This document shows, piece after piece, positions 23,428 to 33,579 of a DNA stretch of 64,000 bases. A model generated the notes under the pieces. It saw only the letters and a program-made list of their open reading frames with translations. It did not search any database and was not told the origin of the DNA. Source of the stretch: Rhizomys pruinosus (taxonomy: Eukaryota; Chordata; Mammalia; Rodentia; Spalacidae); assembly GCA_009823505.1 (NCBI GenBank), contig VZQC01000392.1:6626377-6690376 (forward strand). Reading direction: 5' to 3'. How positions within the stretch are numbered: position 1 is the stretch's first letter; the number at the start of each line of letters is the position of its first letter. The position numbers and the translations under genes are program-made.

Positions 23428-23554
23428 TATTCCAAGTTTACTTTTAAGGTCTCAACATTCACAAAAAGTACATTTTACTTCTTTATCCCCATATCCTCTG
23501 AAATTCCTAATTAATCTAGTACCAAGTAGCTACCTAATGGCTGTGAAGAAAAAA

Positions 23555-23725
23555 CTGCCAGGATTCAAATTCTATTCTGGCTTCTGTTAGCAGTTTAACT
23601 TTGGAGACAATGCTAAAGTCATGATACTTTATTTTTGTTCCCCCCCCCAATGTAAAATTGGGTGCGAATATTGTAATTATGGTCTAAGCCAAGTATATAG
23701 AAGGGCTTAGTATAACCCTATAACC
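23555..23725 (+). mobile_element. MIR SINE, sense
   Basis: GGATTCAAATTCTATTCTGGC, then TTTAACTTTGGAGACAATGC and CCCCAATGTAAAATTGGGTG, follow the MIR core order. Confidence 0.75.
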
Positions 23726-23829
23726 TCTATGAGTTTCATTCCTCATTACTGTCCTTGTTAACCAAGGCAACAACTGAGTCAAGTAACCTTTTAAGCAAAT
23801 GAATGTCTAAACCATGGAGACTAAGCAGG

Positions 23830-25085
23830 TCTAAAAGCAAAAGTTTTGAGTGTAAGAGAGAGGGAAGACCTTTCTTTCCGTATAAGGTCAACAGTTGACA
23901 AGTGGGACCTCATAAAACTCAAAAGCTTCTGTACAGCGAAAGAAACAATCAAGGAGATGAAGAGAAAACCCTCAGAGTGGGAAGAAACCTTTACCAGTGA
24001 CACATCTGACAGAGGATTAACGTCAAGAATATATAAACTACTCAAAAAACAAAGTGAGAAGACAAATGACCTACTCAAAAAATGGAGTAAAGAGCTGAAC
24101 AGAATCTTCAGCAGTGAGGAATTAAAGATGGCTGAGAAACATCTTAAAAAGTGTTCATCATCATTAATAATTAAGGAAATGCAAATTAAAACCAGTCTCA
24201 GATATCATCTCAATCCAGTATGGCTAGCTAAGATCAAGAAAACAAAAGACAACAGATGCTTGATGGGTTGTGGGGAAAGGGGAACACTCTTCCACTGCTG
24301 ATAGGAATGTAAACTTGTACAACCACTATGGAAAGCAGTGTGGAGAACCCTTAAAAGACTCAGAATGAGCTTACCACCTGACCCAATCATACCACTCCTG
24401 GGTATATACCCCAAAGACTCAACCTACCTCAAATATATATACAAATCTATGTTTATTGCAACTCTCTTCACAATAGTGAAGAGATGGAACCAACCCATAC
24501 GCCCCTCAAGAGATGAGTGGATGACAAAAATGTAGTACATCTACACAATGGAGTACTATTCAGCAGTAAAGAAAGATGACATTATGAGCTTTGCAGGTAA
24601 ATGGATGGAGCTCAAAGCCATTATGCTGAGTGAGGTGACACAGTCCCAGAAAGACAAACGGAGAATGGTTTCCCTCGTTTGTGGATGCTAATACCAAATC
24701 CCCCAGATGAAAGGCAAGCTGAACAACAGTATGGTTATATTTTTGGTTTATCTGAAAGCAACTATGTTGTTATAATGTGAATCCCTCAATGGGCTCTAGA
24801 ATCCACTCACCAATTATTTTCAGATTCTGTCCTTACTGTATATAGGTGGAGAGTATGTATCCATATTTTAGAATAATATGAAATGAACAGAGAAAAATGT
24901 GAATTCCTAAGCATAAAAAAAGACTGAGAGAAAGATGCAGGACAGTTATGACAGAATACATGATCCGGGATGGTTTGGGGTGGGGTGGGGGGAAGGGATA
25001 GGGGAATATGCCTGAACAGAAATGAAAAATGATGTATGAAATACATAAAACATAAATTAAAAAAGAAACAAACAAAAAAGAAATA
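23830..25085 (+). mobile_element. 5'-truncated LINE-1: ORF2 C-terminus and 3'UTR
   Basis: Starts inside late ORF2, runs through the ORF2 end near 24690 and a 390-bp 3'UTR with a G-rich stretch at 24960-25010, and ends in A-rich sequence at about 25055-25085. The 3'UTR end is the complement of the antisense tails at 11640, 48640 and 49993, so all belong to related subfamilies. No clear target duplication was found. Confidence 0.9.
23846..24690 (+). pseudogene. LINE-1 ORF2 C-terminal region
   Basis: Frame 23846-24301 encodes DKWDLIKLKSFCTAKETIK, LISRIYKLLK-like text, then KMAEKHLKKCSSSLIIKEMQ and the start of the cysteine-rich domain (CLMGCGERGTLFHC). A stop falls where the family has the Trp pair after HC. 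Frame 24338-24535 then carries PPDPIIPLLGIYPKDSTYL and the RWNQPIRPSRDEWMTKM end. In a working L1 this region binds RNA and supports target-primed reverse transcription; here it is inactive. Confidence 0.9.
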
Positions 25086-25410
25086 AAGTTGATCTTTGTT
25101 CCCAAAACAATGCATGCTATTTCCCCTGTTCTTAGTTGCACAGCAGAACTAGATGATAAACCCTATTGCTGAAGACACCATGTGTCTTGGCTGTAGGATA
25201 TAGAAACATCAAACTAGGACTCAGCTGGAAGCTTCCTGTTTGCTGGCTAGCTTACATAGTGCCAGAAGGTGTTATGCAGGTTGCTGGGGAACAATTATCT
25301 TACTCAGGTACAGACCCTGAGTGCTGTACTACCAAACTGCCAGACCACTTGTGGGGGCTGAAGAGGGCACACTCGAGGTTTCTCCAGTAACATCCCTGGG
25401 AATATGTCAG
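25086..25410. other. No gene seen, adjoining assembly gap
   Basis: The frames that cross into the gap are filled with unknown residues and are not genes. Confidence 0.5.
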
Positions 25411-25784
25411 NNNNNNNNNNNNNNNNNNNNNNNNNNNNNNNNNNNNNNNNNNNNNNNNNNNNNNNNNNNNNNNNNNNNNNNNNNNNNNNNNNNNNNNNNN
25501 NNNNNNNNNNNNNNNNNNNNNNNNNNNNNNNNNNNNNNNNNNNNNNNNNNNNNNNNNNNNNNNNNNNNNNNNNNNNNNNNNNNNNNNNNNNNNNNNNNNN
25601 NNNNNNNNNNNNNNNNNNNNNNNNNNNNNNNNNNNNNNNNNNNNNNNNNNNNNNNNNNNNNNNNNNNNNNNNNNNNNNNNNNNNNNNNNNNNNNNNNNNN
25701 NNNNNNNNNNNNNNNNNNNNNNNNNNNNNNNNNNNNNNNNNNNNNNNNNNNNNNNNNNNNNNNNNNNNNNNNNNNNNNNNNNNN
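25411..25784. other. Assembly gap, 374 Ns
   Basis: Unresolved sequence. The L1 to its right starts within it. Confidence 0.99.
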
Positions 25785-26690
25785 TTGGCAGCAGAGTTAT
25801 AAGACATAGGCGTAGGAATAAGACTTCCTAAATCAGACCGCAGCCGCACAAGAAATTATTAAGGCGAAAACAATGAGCAAGTTGGACCTCATTAAATTCA
25901 AAAAGCTTCTGTACATCATAAAAAACAATCAAGGAACAGTGACGAGTGAAAATCCCACAGAGTGGGGAGAAACCTTCACCGCGATGCATCTGACAACAAA
26001 GTCATGGACTTCCTAAGAATATATAAAACTACTCACAAATAAAAAAAAAAAAAGAAAAGAAGAAACAAATTTGGTACCTGCTCCATTAGATTGGAGCAAA
26101 GGAAATTGAACAGAGGGACTCACAAAGTGAGGAATTAGCGGGGGATGTCGGAGAAACAAAGAAGGGAAAAGAAGGAAGGGAAAAAAAGGAAAGGAGGATG
26201 ACAGAAGGAAAACACCTCAAGAAGTGTTCAAACATCACTAATCATTAAGGAACATGCAAATCAAAACCACTTTAAATGTCATCTTACTCCAATAATTAAG
26301 ATGGTTAGGCTCAAGAATAGAAAAAAAACAACTCGATGATACCAAGTGCTTGGAGAGGTTGTGGGGGGGGAAAGGGGGGGGGGGGAACAACTCATCTCAC
26401 TGCTGGTGGGAATGTAAACTCGTAAGGTAGTCACTAATGGAAAGCAGTGGGGATAACCCTTGGAAGACTTGGGAATGAACCTGCCACCCGACCAAGCCAT
26501 ACAACTCCTGGGCATGTACCCTTAAGACTCATCCTACCGCAAATATTCAAGCAGATCTTTGTTTATTGCATCTCTCTTCCCAATAGCAAGGAGCTGGAAC
26601 CCAACCTAACTGCCCCCTCAACTGACGAGTGAGAGAGAAAATGTGGTGCATCTAAACAATGGAGTACTACACAGCAATAAAGAAAAAAAG

Positions 26691-26726
<36 letters not shown>

Positions 26727-27130
26727 AAAATGGCTGGAGCTAGAGGACATCGCTGAGTGAAGTAACACTTTAGTCCCAAGAAAAAACAAACGACCGACTT
26801 GTTATCCTCATCTGTGGATGCTCGCAACAAGTACCCCATTTGTAAGTATTTCTTGTATAGGCCCCCTAGCTTTTGTCCAAGCAGTTGGGCATAATGCATG
26901 TTGGACCAACAAAACAACAACAGAAAAGACTGCATCAAAGAACTGACTGAAACAGTGAACTTCTGCTCAAAACAGTCAACTTCCCCATGGAAAATATTGA
27001 GAATGACTAAGAGATGGAAAGCATGTCTGGCAGAATGCATGAGCTCTGGCAGGGTGGGGGAATGAGCGGGAACACGGGTCTAGATTTGTTAAAAATAAAT
27101 AAATAAATAAATAAATTTATGTGAAAAAAA
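25785..27130 (+). mobile_element. LINE-1: ORF2 C-terminus and 3'UTR, error-rich
   Basis: Starts in the same part of ORF2 as the 38477 copy (AAGACATAGGCGTAGG, AAGCTTCTGTACATC) and proceeds to the ORF2 end near 26820. The 3'UTR (about 26835-27092) equals that at 55175-55440 and ends in (AAAT)n plus TTTATGTG and A7. The ORF2 part is littered with extra bases and homopolymers (26041-26053, 26364-26386, A-run 26690-26724). Near a gap this suggests poor consensus as much as decay. Confidence 0.85.
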
Positions 27131-28435
27131 TAAAGATAGTGAATGCCATGTGTTTGGTATTAATGATATGGAAGTAGGTGTGTGTTCTAGCTGGAAAGTA
27201 GTATGTCCCTCTTCTAGCTCTGTTCTTCTTTTGCTAATAACTTTATCTCTCTCCCTTGTTCTAGTTCTCTTTCATGACTTTCTTCTCTGTTCCCTTTTTT
27301 TACTCCTACTTATTTTCTTACAACCAAGATACTTAGCAAAGCATCAGAGATGGCAAGTTATCCTTGACTACTTATATTAAGGCACTTTTAATGTAAATAT
27401 TAATTCCTTAGGAATGAAAAATATTAATGAGAAAGTTGAAATTGTGGGTAAAATAAGTCTTTTCTGGCACTGTTTAATACAGAGTTACCTACTTCAATCT
27501 GGTAATGATTTTATTCATCATCTAAGTAATAGATAATGGGCAAGAACTTTGCAGAGTTTCTGGGATCTCATGAAATGCTGACATTATTTACCAGACATTT
27601 ATATACAGGTGATAGTTCACTATAGTATAAATAGGCACATAATTTTAACTACTTGGATGTTGAAGAGGTCGTGGCTGGACAACATAAACTCAGAATCACT
27701 CCTATTGTTGTTCAGATAACTTTTGGGGAAAGTGTTTGTAATGTGAACAAAGGTATAGACCTTCTACATAAGCCGTTTTCTCATTTAAAATTCACCAGGT
27801 TAAAAGTTTGTTTTTAGTGTTCTGAACATTTTAAGCATGCACTGAATCATGGTTAATACCTTAAATGACTTGAACATTTACCATTAAAAAAGAAGCTATT
27901 TCATAGAGCACTTTAAAACCTTTTCCTATCTGTGGAATCCATCCATATTAAAATGATAACTTCAGCTGCCTCATATAGAGAAAGTGGTAACTCTGACCTT
28001 TTCTTCCATTTGGAAATGGAGAAAAGGACTATAATTTCAACCATCAAATCCCAAATGTGTTATTTTGCCTGTTTTCTTTGTGCAAAATGCCATTTCATCT
28101 GTCAGCTAATAATCCAACTTAATATATTCTCAATGTACTTTTTCCCAGAAAATTCTCACATACACTTCTTATTTTATTTCAATAGAATTTCTGAAAGGTC
28201 TCACATGTATTCATAGAATAAATGGGCTTGTTAAAACTGATTTACTGGGAAAGTTCTGGAATGTGGGCATGGTATTGGTGGCCCACAGAAAGAGGAACTT
28301 CTCTTTCTCCTTTGTGAAATGTAGATAATATCATGTCAGAAGAACAGACTGAAAATAACAGTAGTCAGTACATTGTTCTGAGTGACTTCCAGTTTTTTAT
28401 TTTAAAAATTTGTTTCTCTGGGGCCATTTATGCAG
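27131..28435. other. No gene seen
   Basis: Unique AT-rich DNA; frames up to 94 aa have no recognisable domain. Confidence 0.5.
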
Positions 28436-28893
28436 CCTCATGGTAGAGTGTTTCCGTACTATTCATAAGGTCCTGGACTCTACCTTAGTAATCTAAAATA
28501 TGACTTCTACTGTGAGAGTAGCAAATCTCCAATGAAAAGGAGCTCAAAACCTGATGCTCAGGTACTAGACAACTCCTTCAATTCTCTTTATTCTCCATAG
28601 AGCTGAAAGATTAAACTCTTGAAAATATATCATAGTGACCTTGACTTCTATTCTTGAGTTTTTTTTTATAGCTGCTTATTGCTTCGCAGGTGCATTCTGT
28701 CTTTTCAAGGCTAGATGTTAAAGCCCTTTGTGATTTTGTTCGCCCCATCGTTATCAACCTTTACCTCACAGTTTTATTTCCCTGCAGTTCCAGAAGCTGC
28801 TCTCAGTTTTATTGTCACCCTCATAATTTTCTGTCATCTTTCTTTTTTCACACTATTTTTAAGTTCCCTTTCTCTCCTCTGGATCTTCTAACC

Positions 28894-28939
28894 AAAGAAC
28901 TATCTCCTTCTCCTCTAAAGAACTATCTCCTTCTCCTCT
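28894..28939 (+). repeat. Perfect 23-bp tandem duplication
   Basis: AAAGAACTATCTCCTTCTCC plus TCT occurs twice head to tail (28894-28916, 28917-28939) without a mismatch. Confidence 0.97.
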
Positions 28940-29254
28940 TTGGTTTTTTGATCTATAATCTAACTCCGTTGCATAGGCTGTCCTGGAAAGGCTAGATAGC
29001 CAAGTTGAGTGCAATTCTCCTTTCTCAGACTGCTATAATTGCAGGCATGTGTGACCATCTCCCACTTGTCAGTTCTTGCAGTTCATACATTACCTCCTCA
29101 AATCAGACTTCCCAGACACTCTGGTCATACCAAGGACCTTTCTTATCTAAAGTTACATAACACTTTATCATTCTGTGACAGAGGAGGCTAGAAATAATAA
29201 GTCTAGGATTGAATGTGTGTCTTACAGTATTTTCTAGTTATGTGACCTCTTTTT

Positions 29255-29400
29255 AAAATCTATTTTCTAATTGAATTATTGAGAATTTCATACACTATAT
29301 TTTGATCATATTTAGAGTCCTTTCCCCATCTGCAGCCCTCTGTAGTCACCCGACACTGAGCTTATCAAGGCACCTTTGTGCCCCAAATGTACCTATGTGT
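29255..29400 (-). mobile_element. LINE-1 3'-end fragment, antisense
   Basis: TTGAGAATTTCATACACTAT followed by pyrimidine-rich CCCCATCTGCAGCCC resembles antisense rodent L1 tails. Confidence 0.55.
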
Positions 29401-29424
29401 GAGCATCCATCCACTGGATTCCAA

Positions 29425-29575
29425 TCTGAATTTGTGACTTCATCTGGGAAATGGATATAATAATGCCTTCTATATATGTATCATATGCTTACCTTTACAC
29501 TCAGGAGCTAATGTTCATAAAAGTTCTCTGTGTAGAGCACAATGCCATGCACATAGGAAGTATTTCTACCTTCCT
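29425..29575 (+). mobile_element. MIR SINE, sense, 3' part
   Basis: CATCTGGGAAATGGATATAATAATGCC, then a decayed tail with AGAGCACAATGCCATGCACA, matches the MIR 3' half. Confidence 0.7.
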
Positions 29576-29904
29576 TACTAGTTATACAGTGTCTTAGTTA
29601 TAACTGGAAACAATCTCATGCTAGGAACATCATGGCGGGCGCTGGATCAGAGGCTTTTAGGGAAGGGAGTTTTAAGAAGGAACAGAAATTGTGCTATTTC
29701 TGTAGCCTACCAGACCCCAAACACAGCAACCTATTGTTCCTCTTTTTCCCCTTCCAATGCCATTGCGGAGAACAATATGTTAGAGGACACATATTGGAGT
29801 CTATGGGAGTAAAGGGCTTATAAATTACTACTGTGTTCTTTACATACTGTATGACTCACTATTAAATGGGGCTTGACACCCTTCTGCTTTCCCTTTCTCC
29901 ACTA

Positions 29905-30115
29905 AATTACTTTAAAAATATCTATCAACTGCCCCATATGCCAGTCACTTTGCTGGGCACTGTAGATACAATGGTAAATAAAATAGGCACTGTTACTGCC
30001 CATATGAAATTCAGAACTGAACAGACTGTACTTATCTCCAAGTTAGGTAAGCCTATTGTGAGGATTAAATAAAAGTAATGGGTGTATTGTGTCCAAAATA
30101 CATTCCTTGCTCAGA
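29905..30115 (+). mobile_element. MIR/L2-type ancient repeat fragments
   Basis: ATGCCAGTCACTTTGCTGGGCACTGTAGATACAATGG is the common ancient-repeat motif for a TGTGCCAGGCACT-type core. GTGAGGATTAAATAAAAGTAATG resembles a MIR 3' end. Exact family unclear. Confidence 0.55.
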
Positions 30116-30300
30116 AAAAAATGTGGATTTCCTTTTTTTCTCTCAACTCTATGTTTATAGCGTTAGGTATGCATGATATGTACATGCAGTATAGCAGAAG
30201 TTGTGTGTGTGCACACACCAATACCCTCAGATCCCTGGAACTTTGATATATGTAGCTATTAGATTGTCATTTTCATGGGTAGCCTTGGTGACAGATATGT

Positions 30301-30344
30301 AAGTCACTCAAAACCAGGCTTGGTTTATGTGCTTTGAGTGACTT
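30301..30344. repeat. Perfect 12-bp-stem hairpin
   Basis: AAGTCACTCAAA (30301-30312) pairs with TTTGAGTGACTT (30333-30344) across a 20-base loop. The loop itself begins with a small AACCA/TGGTT pairing. Confidence 0.9.
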
Positions 30345-30929
30345 GCCTGCCAACAAAGCAAGATGGGTATATAGATTCAATCACTGGTTCAGGTGCTTTA
30401 GAAGTTTCCGTTGGACTTACAATTTCAAATTTGGTTTCATGTTCCTGGTTCTGCGTGGGAGACAATGCTAAACAATCAGCTCCCTTATTTGTTAGAGTGA
30501 CTTAATAATTAAGATGCATCTGTAATTTTATTCTAGGTTCAGATGTCTACAATGCCCTATATGAAAATAACACAGTATAGATTATCAGCAACAAAACACC
30601 CACATATTCCATCGTGGAGCACATTGTATATATGGTATATATATGTAAATATAATATGGATACATATAAATATAATATAGAGAATAATAATATGATATAT
30701 ATATATAAAACCTCATTTTATTTTGAGGACATTATATAAGCTTTATTTAGATTTATGTATTCTATTTGGTCTTCTTCTACAAATAGCTCTGCCTCGTGAA
30801 TTTCAAGTTTTGTATATGATATCACAAGCAAATTCATGCAGTCTACCTAAATATATTATTGTTACCAAGCTCTCCAAATCTGTCTCTTCTTACAGTTCCC
30901 TTGATGTCCCCCATTAAGCCATCCCTACC

Positions 30930-31640
30930 AAATTTTCACTACCTTATTTGACATTCTGATGGGAGCTTACTCATACTTTATGGCAGTAACCAAACAGGCC
31001 TCCTGACCTTCAGTCATTCCTGCTCCTCATTTTCAGCTTCATGAAGATTCTGTCACAATGTTGACCTTGTCGCTGTCTGGTTCAAGCCTTTTAATGGCTC
31101 CCTTTTTTCTGTACAGAATGAAGCTTAAATCCTTTAACATAGTATACAAAGCTCTGACTGATCTATTCCCTCTGCATTTTCTTTCAACTTTTGTCATCCC
31201 TGCTTATTTTCTAATCAACCAAAATATGTATAGCTCCAGAATATAGCATTTATTCATTCACATCATATCTGTGTGCCAAGTACATGTCTAGGAACTCAGT
31301 GCATCCTAGTGACAAATAGAGACAAAGACCTCTTTATCATGGAATTTATGTTCTGGTGGAAGCAACAAATAATAAATACATATATTCTTTCATTATTACA
31401 GCATGTGTGTCACTCCATATGGCATTTTCTCTGCCTGAAGTAATTCCCTTAACATCTATTTTTCTACAAATTGCCTATTCCTCTCTGAGGCTAGTGTTTG
31501 TGAGCATTGCATCTAAGATACATTTCTGCTTGCTTTCTTTTCTGCCTACCTCTCCATGGTGTCAGTCATTGTTTCTCAGTAGGTGGTTGCCAGACTTGGC
31601 CCTTGTGACATTCTCTCTTTAACAGCACAATATCTTCTTT
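30930..31640 (+). mobile_element. L2-type LINE 3' end with embedded ancient repeat
   Basis: AAGCCTTTTAATGGCTCCC followed by AGAATGAAGCTTAAATCCTTTAACAT and AAAGCTCTGACTGATCTATTCCCTC follows L2 3'-end order. CCATATGGCATTTTCTCTGCCTGAAGTAATTCCC continues it. Between them 31240-31385 has the GTGTGCCAAGTACATGTCTAGG motif of another old repeat. The 60-88 aa frames here are L2-derived at best. Confidence 0.7.
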
Positions 31641-32495
31641 TTTTTTTCTGCTCAGTCTTAACATTACCTAGCTCTGTGCTGGTATATATGCAGGACCAGA
31701 AAATGCATTACAGTCTATGAAAGAACAGGAGAAAGATAAAGAGGGGGGAAGAAGAGAGAAAAGGAAAAGTAGAGAAAAAGCCAAAAGAGAAAGAAAAGTG
31801 GAAAGAATGAATAAGAAAGGAAGAAAGGAAGAAGTGGAGAAATCCAAGTTAGTTCCTTCACTTCTTAGCTTGAAAAAGTTGTAACTACTTTTTAACTATA
31901 AACTGCGAGGATTGCACACTCAAGAAAATGCCAATAAATTTAACTGATAGTTCCTTAAAAATATGGACAGAATAACTATTTCTTCTTGTAATTTAGTTTA
32001 TAAATCATTGTCTCTATAACTTATTAAACTAAGAAATTAAATGAAATCTGCCTCACACAAGCTTTCACATATTCTCTCAGTACAATAACTGACAGAGATT
32101 TTGAGAAGTATGTTTAACTTTTATTCAAATTATTGTTCCAAGGGGCATCAAAATGAAATCCAACAGTGTCTGGGCATATGAAGTATAGATTTGATTCTGG
32201 CACTTAATAGATGGCTGAATTAGGGAAAGTATTCTCCCTGTGAGGAGCTTTAGATTCCTCAGCTGGAGGGGAAATGAGGCAGCCCAATTGTTACTTCCAT
32301 TGCTTCTCCTTTGCCAGTTCTTTTTCTGGTCTCCTGTCTAGGAAATTCTGTAAATATGCTAAGTGGTGATTGGTTATAAACAGACTTAGTTTTCATTTAA
32401 TGTTCTCCAAAATGTACATCTTTATGCATTTCTTTGAGTAAAATAATTACCATGATATCCTTATATTTCTACTGTTACCCATGGTTTCCCTTTTA
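31641..32495. other. No gene seen; purine-rich patch
   Basis: 31715-31845 is GA/AG-rich low complexity; the rest is unique. Confidence 0.5.
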
Positions 32496-32504
32496 AAAAT
32501 ATTT

Positions 32505-32710
32505 CCTTATTTTTATTTTATGTGTATGAGTGTATTGCCTGCATGTGTGTAAACGCACCTGTGTTATGCAGTGCCTGTAAGGGTTACAAGAAGTCACTGG
32601 ATCCCCTGGAACTGGATTACAGATGGTTGTTAGCCACCATGTGGATGCTGGGAACAGAACCCTCTGTAAGAGAAACCAGTTCTCTTAAGCACTGAGCAAT
32701 CTTTAAAACC
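32505..32710 (-). mobile_element. B2-type SINE, antisense, cut by an LTR
   Basis: Body matches other B2 copies (GTGTATGAGTGTATTGCCTG, CCCCTGGAACTGGATTACAG, GCCACCATGTGGATGCTGGG). The head ends GAGCAATCTTTAAAACC, then resumes as CCCC after the LTR, so the solo LTR landed in the last bases of this SINE. Confidence 0.85.
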
Positions 32711-33118
32711 TGTGCTGGTTAGCTTTATTGTCAACTTGACACACCTGGGTTGAGGGAGCCTCATTTGGGGAACTGGCTCCATTGGATTGGCCTGTGGCCA
32801 TGTCTGTGGAGTATTGTCTTAATTGTCAGGCAATGTGGGAGGGCCCAGCCCACAATGAGTAGTGCCACCCTGGACAGGTTGTTTTGTACTGTATAAGAAG
32901 GCAGGCTGGGCATGAGCCAGGGGAGCAAGCCAGTGAACAGCATTCCTCCATGGCCTGTGCTTCAGCTCCTGCCTCCGGGTTCCTGCCCTGAGTTCCTGCC
33001 CTGGGCTCCCTAAGTGATGAACTGTGACCCAGGAGATGTAAGCTGAATAAACCCTTTCCTCCCCAAGTTGGTGTCTGTCAGAGTGTTTTGTCACAGCAAT
33101 GGAAGACAAACTATAACA
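32711..33118 (+). mobile_element. Solo LTR, ERVL/MaLR-like
   Basis: 408 bp starting TGTGCTGG and ending CTATAACA, flanked by AAACC on both sides (32706-32710, 33119-33123). The terminal TG...CA and 5-bp duplication fit an ERVL-class LTR. Near the end AATAAACCC(TTTCC) serves as a likely polyadenylation signal. Related to 45834-46224. The 60-102 aa minus-strand frames are not genes. Confidence 0.9.
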
Positions 33119-33481
33119 AAACCCCATAACAGTTTGTCTTGATCTTTATCAAGATATGGATCCTCATGGCATGAAGCTTATTGTTGATAGACTAACTTGA
33201 AATCAAAATTATGGATGGATTCCCTCCATTCAGATATCCTTTATGTTCATTGTCCAGATCTAATAACCCATTGCCTCTTCTGAGAGGTAGTTTGGATACT
33301 ATCACCCTTAGACCTCTTTCTTTGTCCTGAGATCCTTACCCAGTTCTTCACCTCTTAAGGAACTCTGTAATGATACAAGGCCTGTCACTGAAAAGACGGC
33401 TATCACAAAGAGCTTTGTCTCTTAGTGCTGCTAGTTTTTAGAAAATTAAATATTTTCTTCTATATTATGTGCATTGATCTT

Positions 33482-33562
33482 TTTTAATATATATATATAT
33501 TTATATGTATATTTATCAAATCTAGACCTGTGTCCCCCCATCCCCTCACCCCACCAGAGCTA
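33482..33562 (-). mobile_element. 81-bp LINE-1 tail, antisense
   Basis: T/AT-rich start, then ATCAAATCTAGACCTGTGTC and CCCACCAGAGCTAGTG, the complement of the L1 3' end seen at 27040-27115 and 55385-55450. Target duplication GTGCATTGATCTT is exact (33469-33481, 33563-33575). Confidence 0.93.
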
Positions 33563-33579
33563 GTGCATTGATCTTATAA

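Noticed and set aside
25304..25849. Frames of 132-181 aa.
   Set aside because: They consist mostly of unknown residues across the assembly gap.
29618..29823. Overlapping 63-64 aa frames beginning near ATGGCGGGCGCTGG, which resembles a first coding exon.
   Set aside because: The surrounding DNA is AT-rich and unique, there is no recognised domain, no CpG island or clear splice donor, and two frames are open equally by chance.
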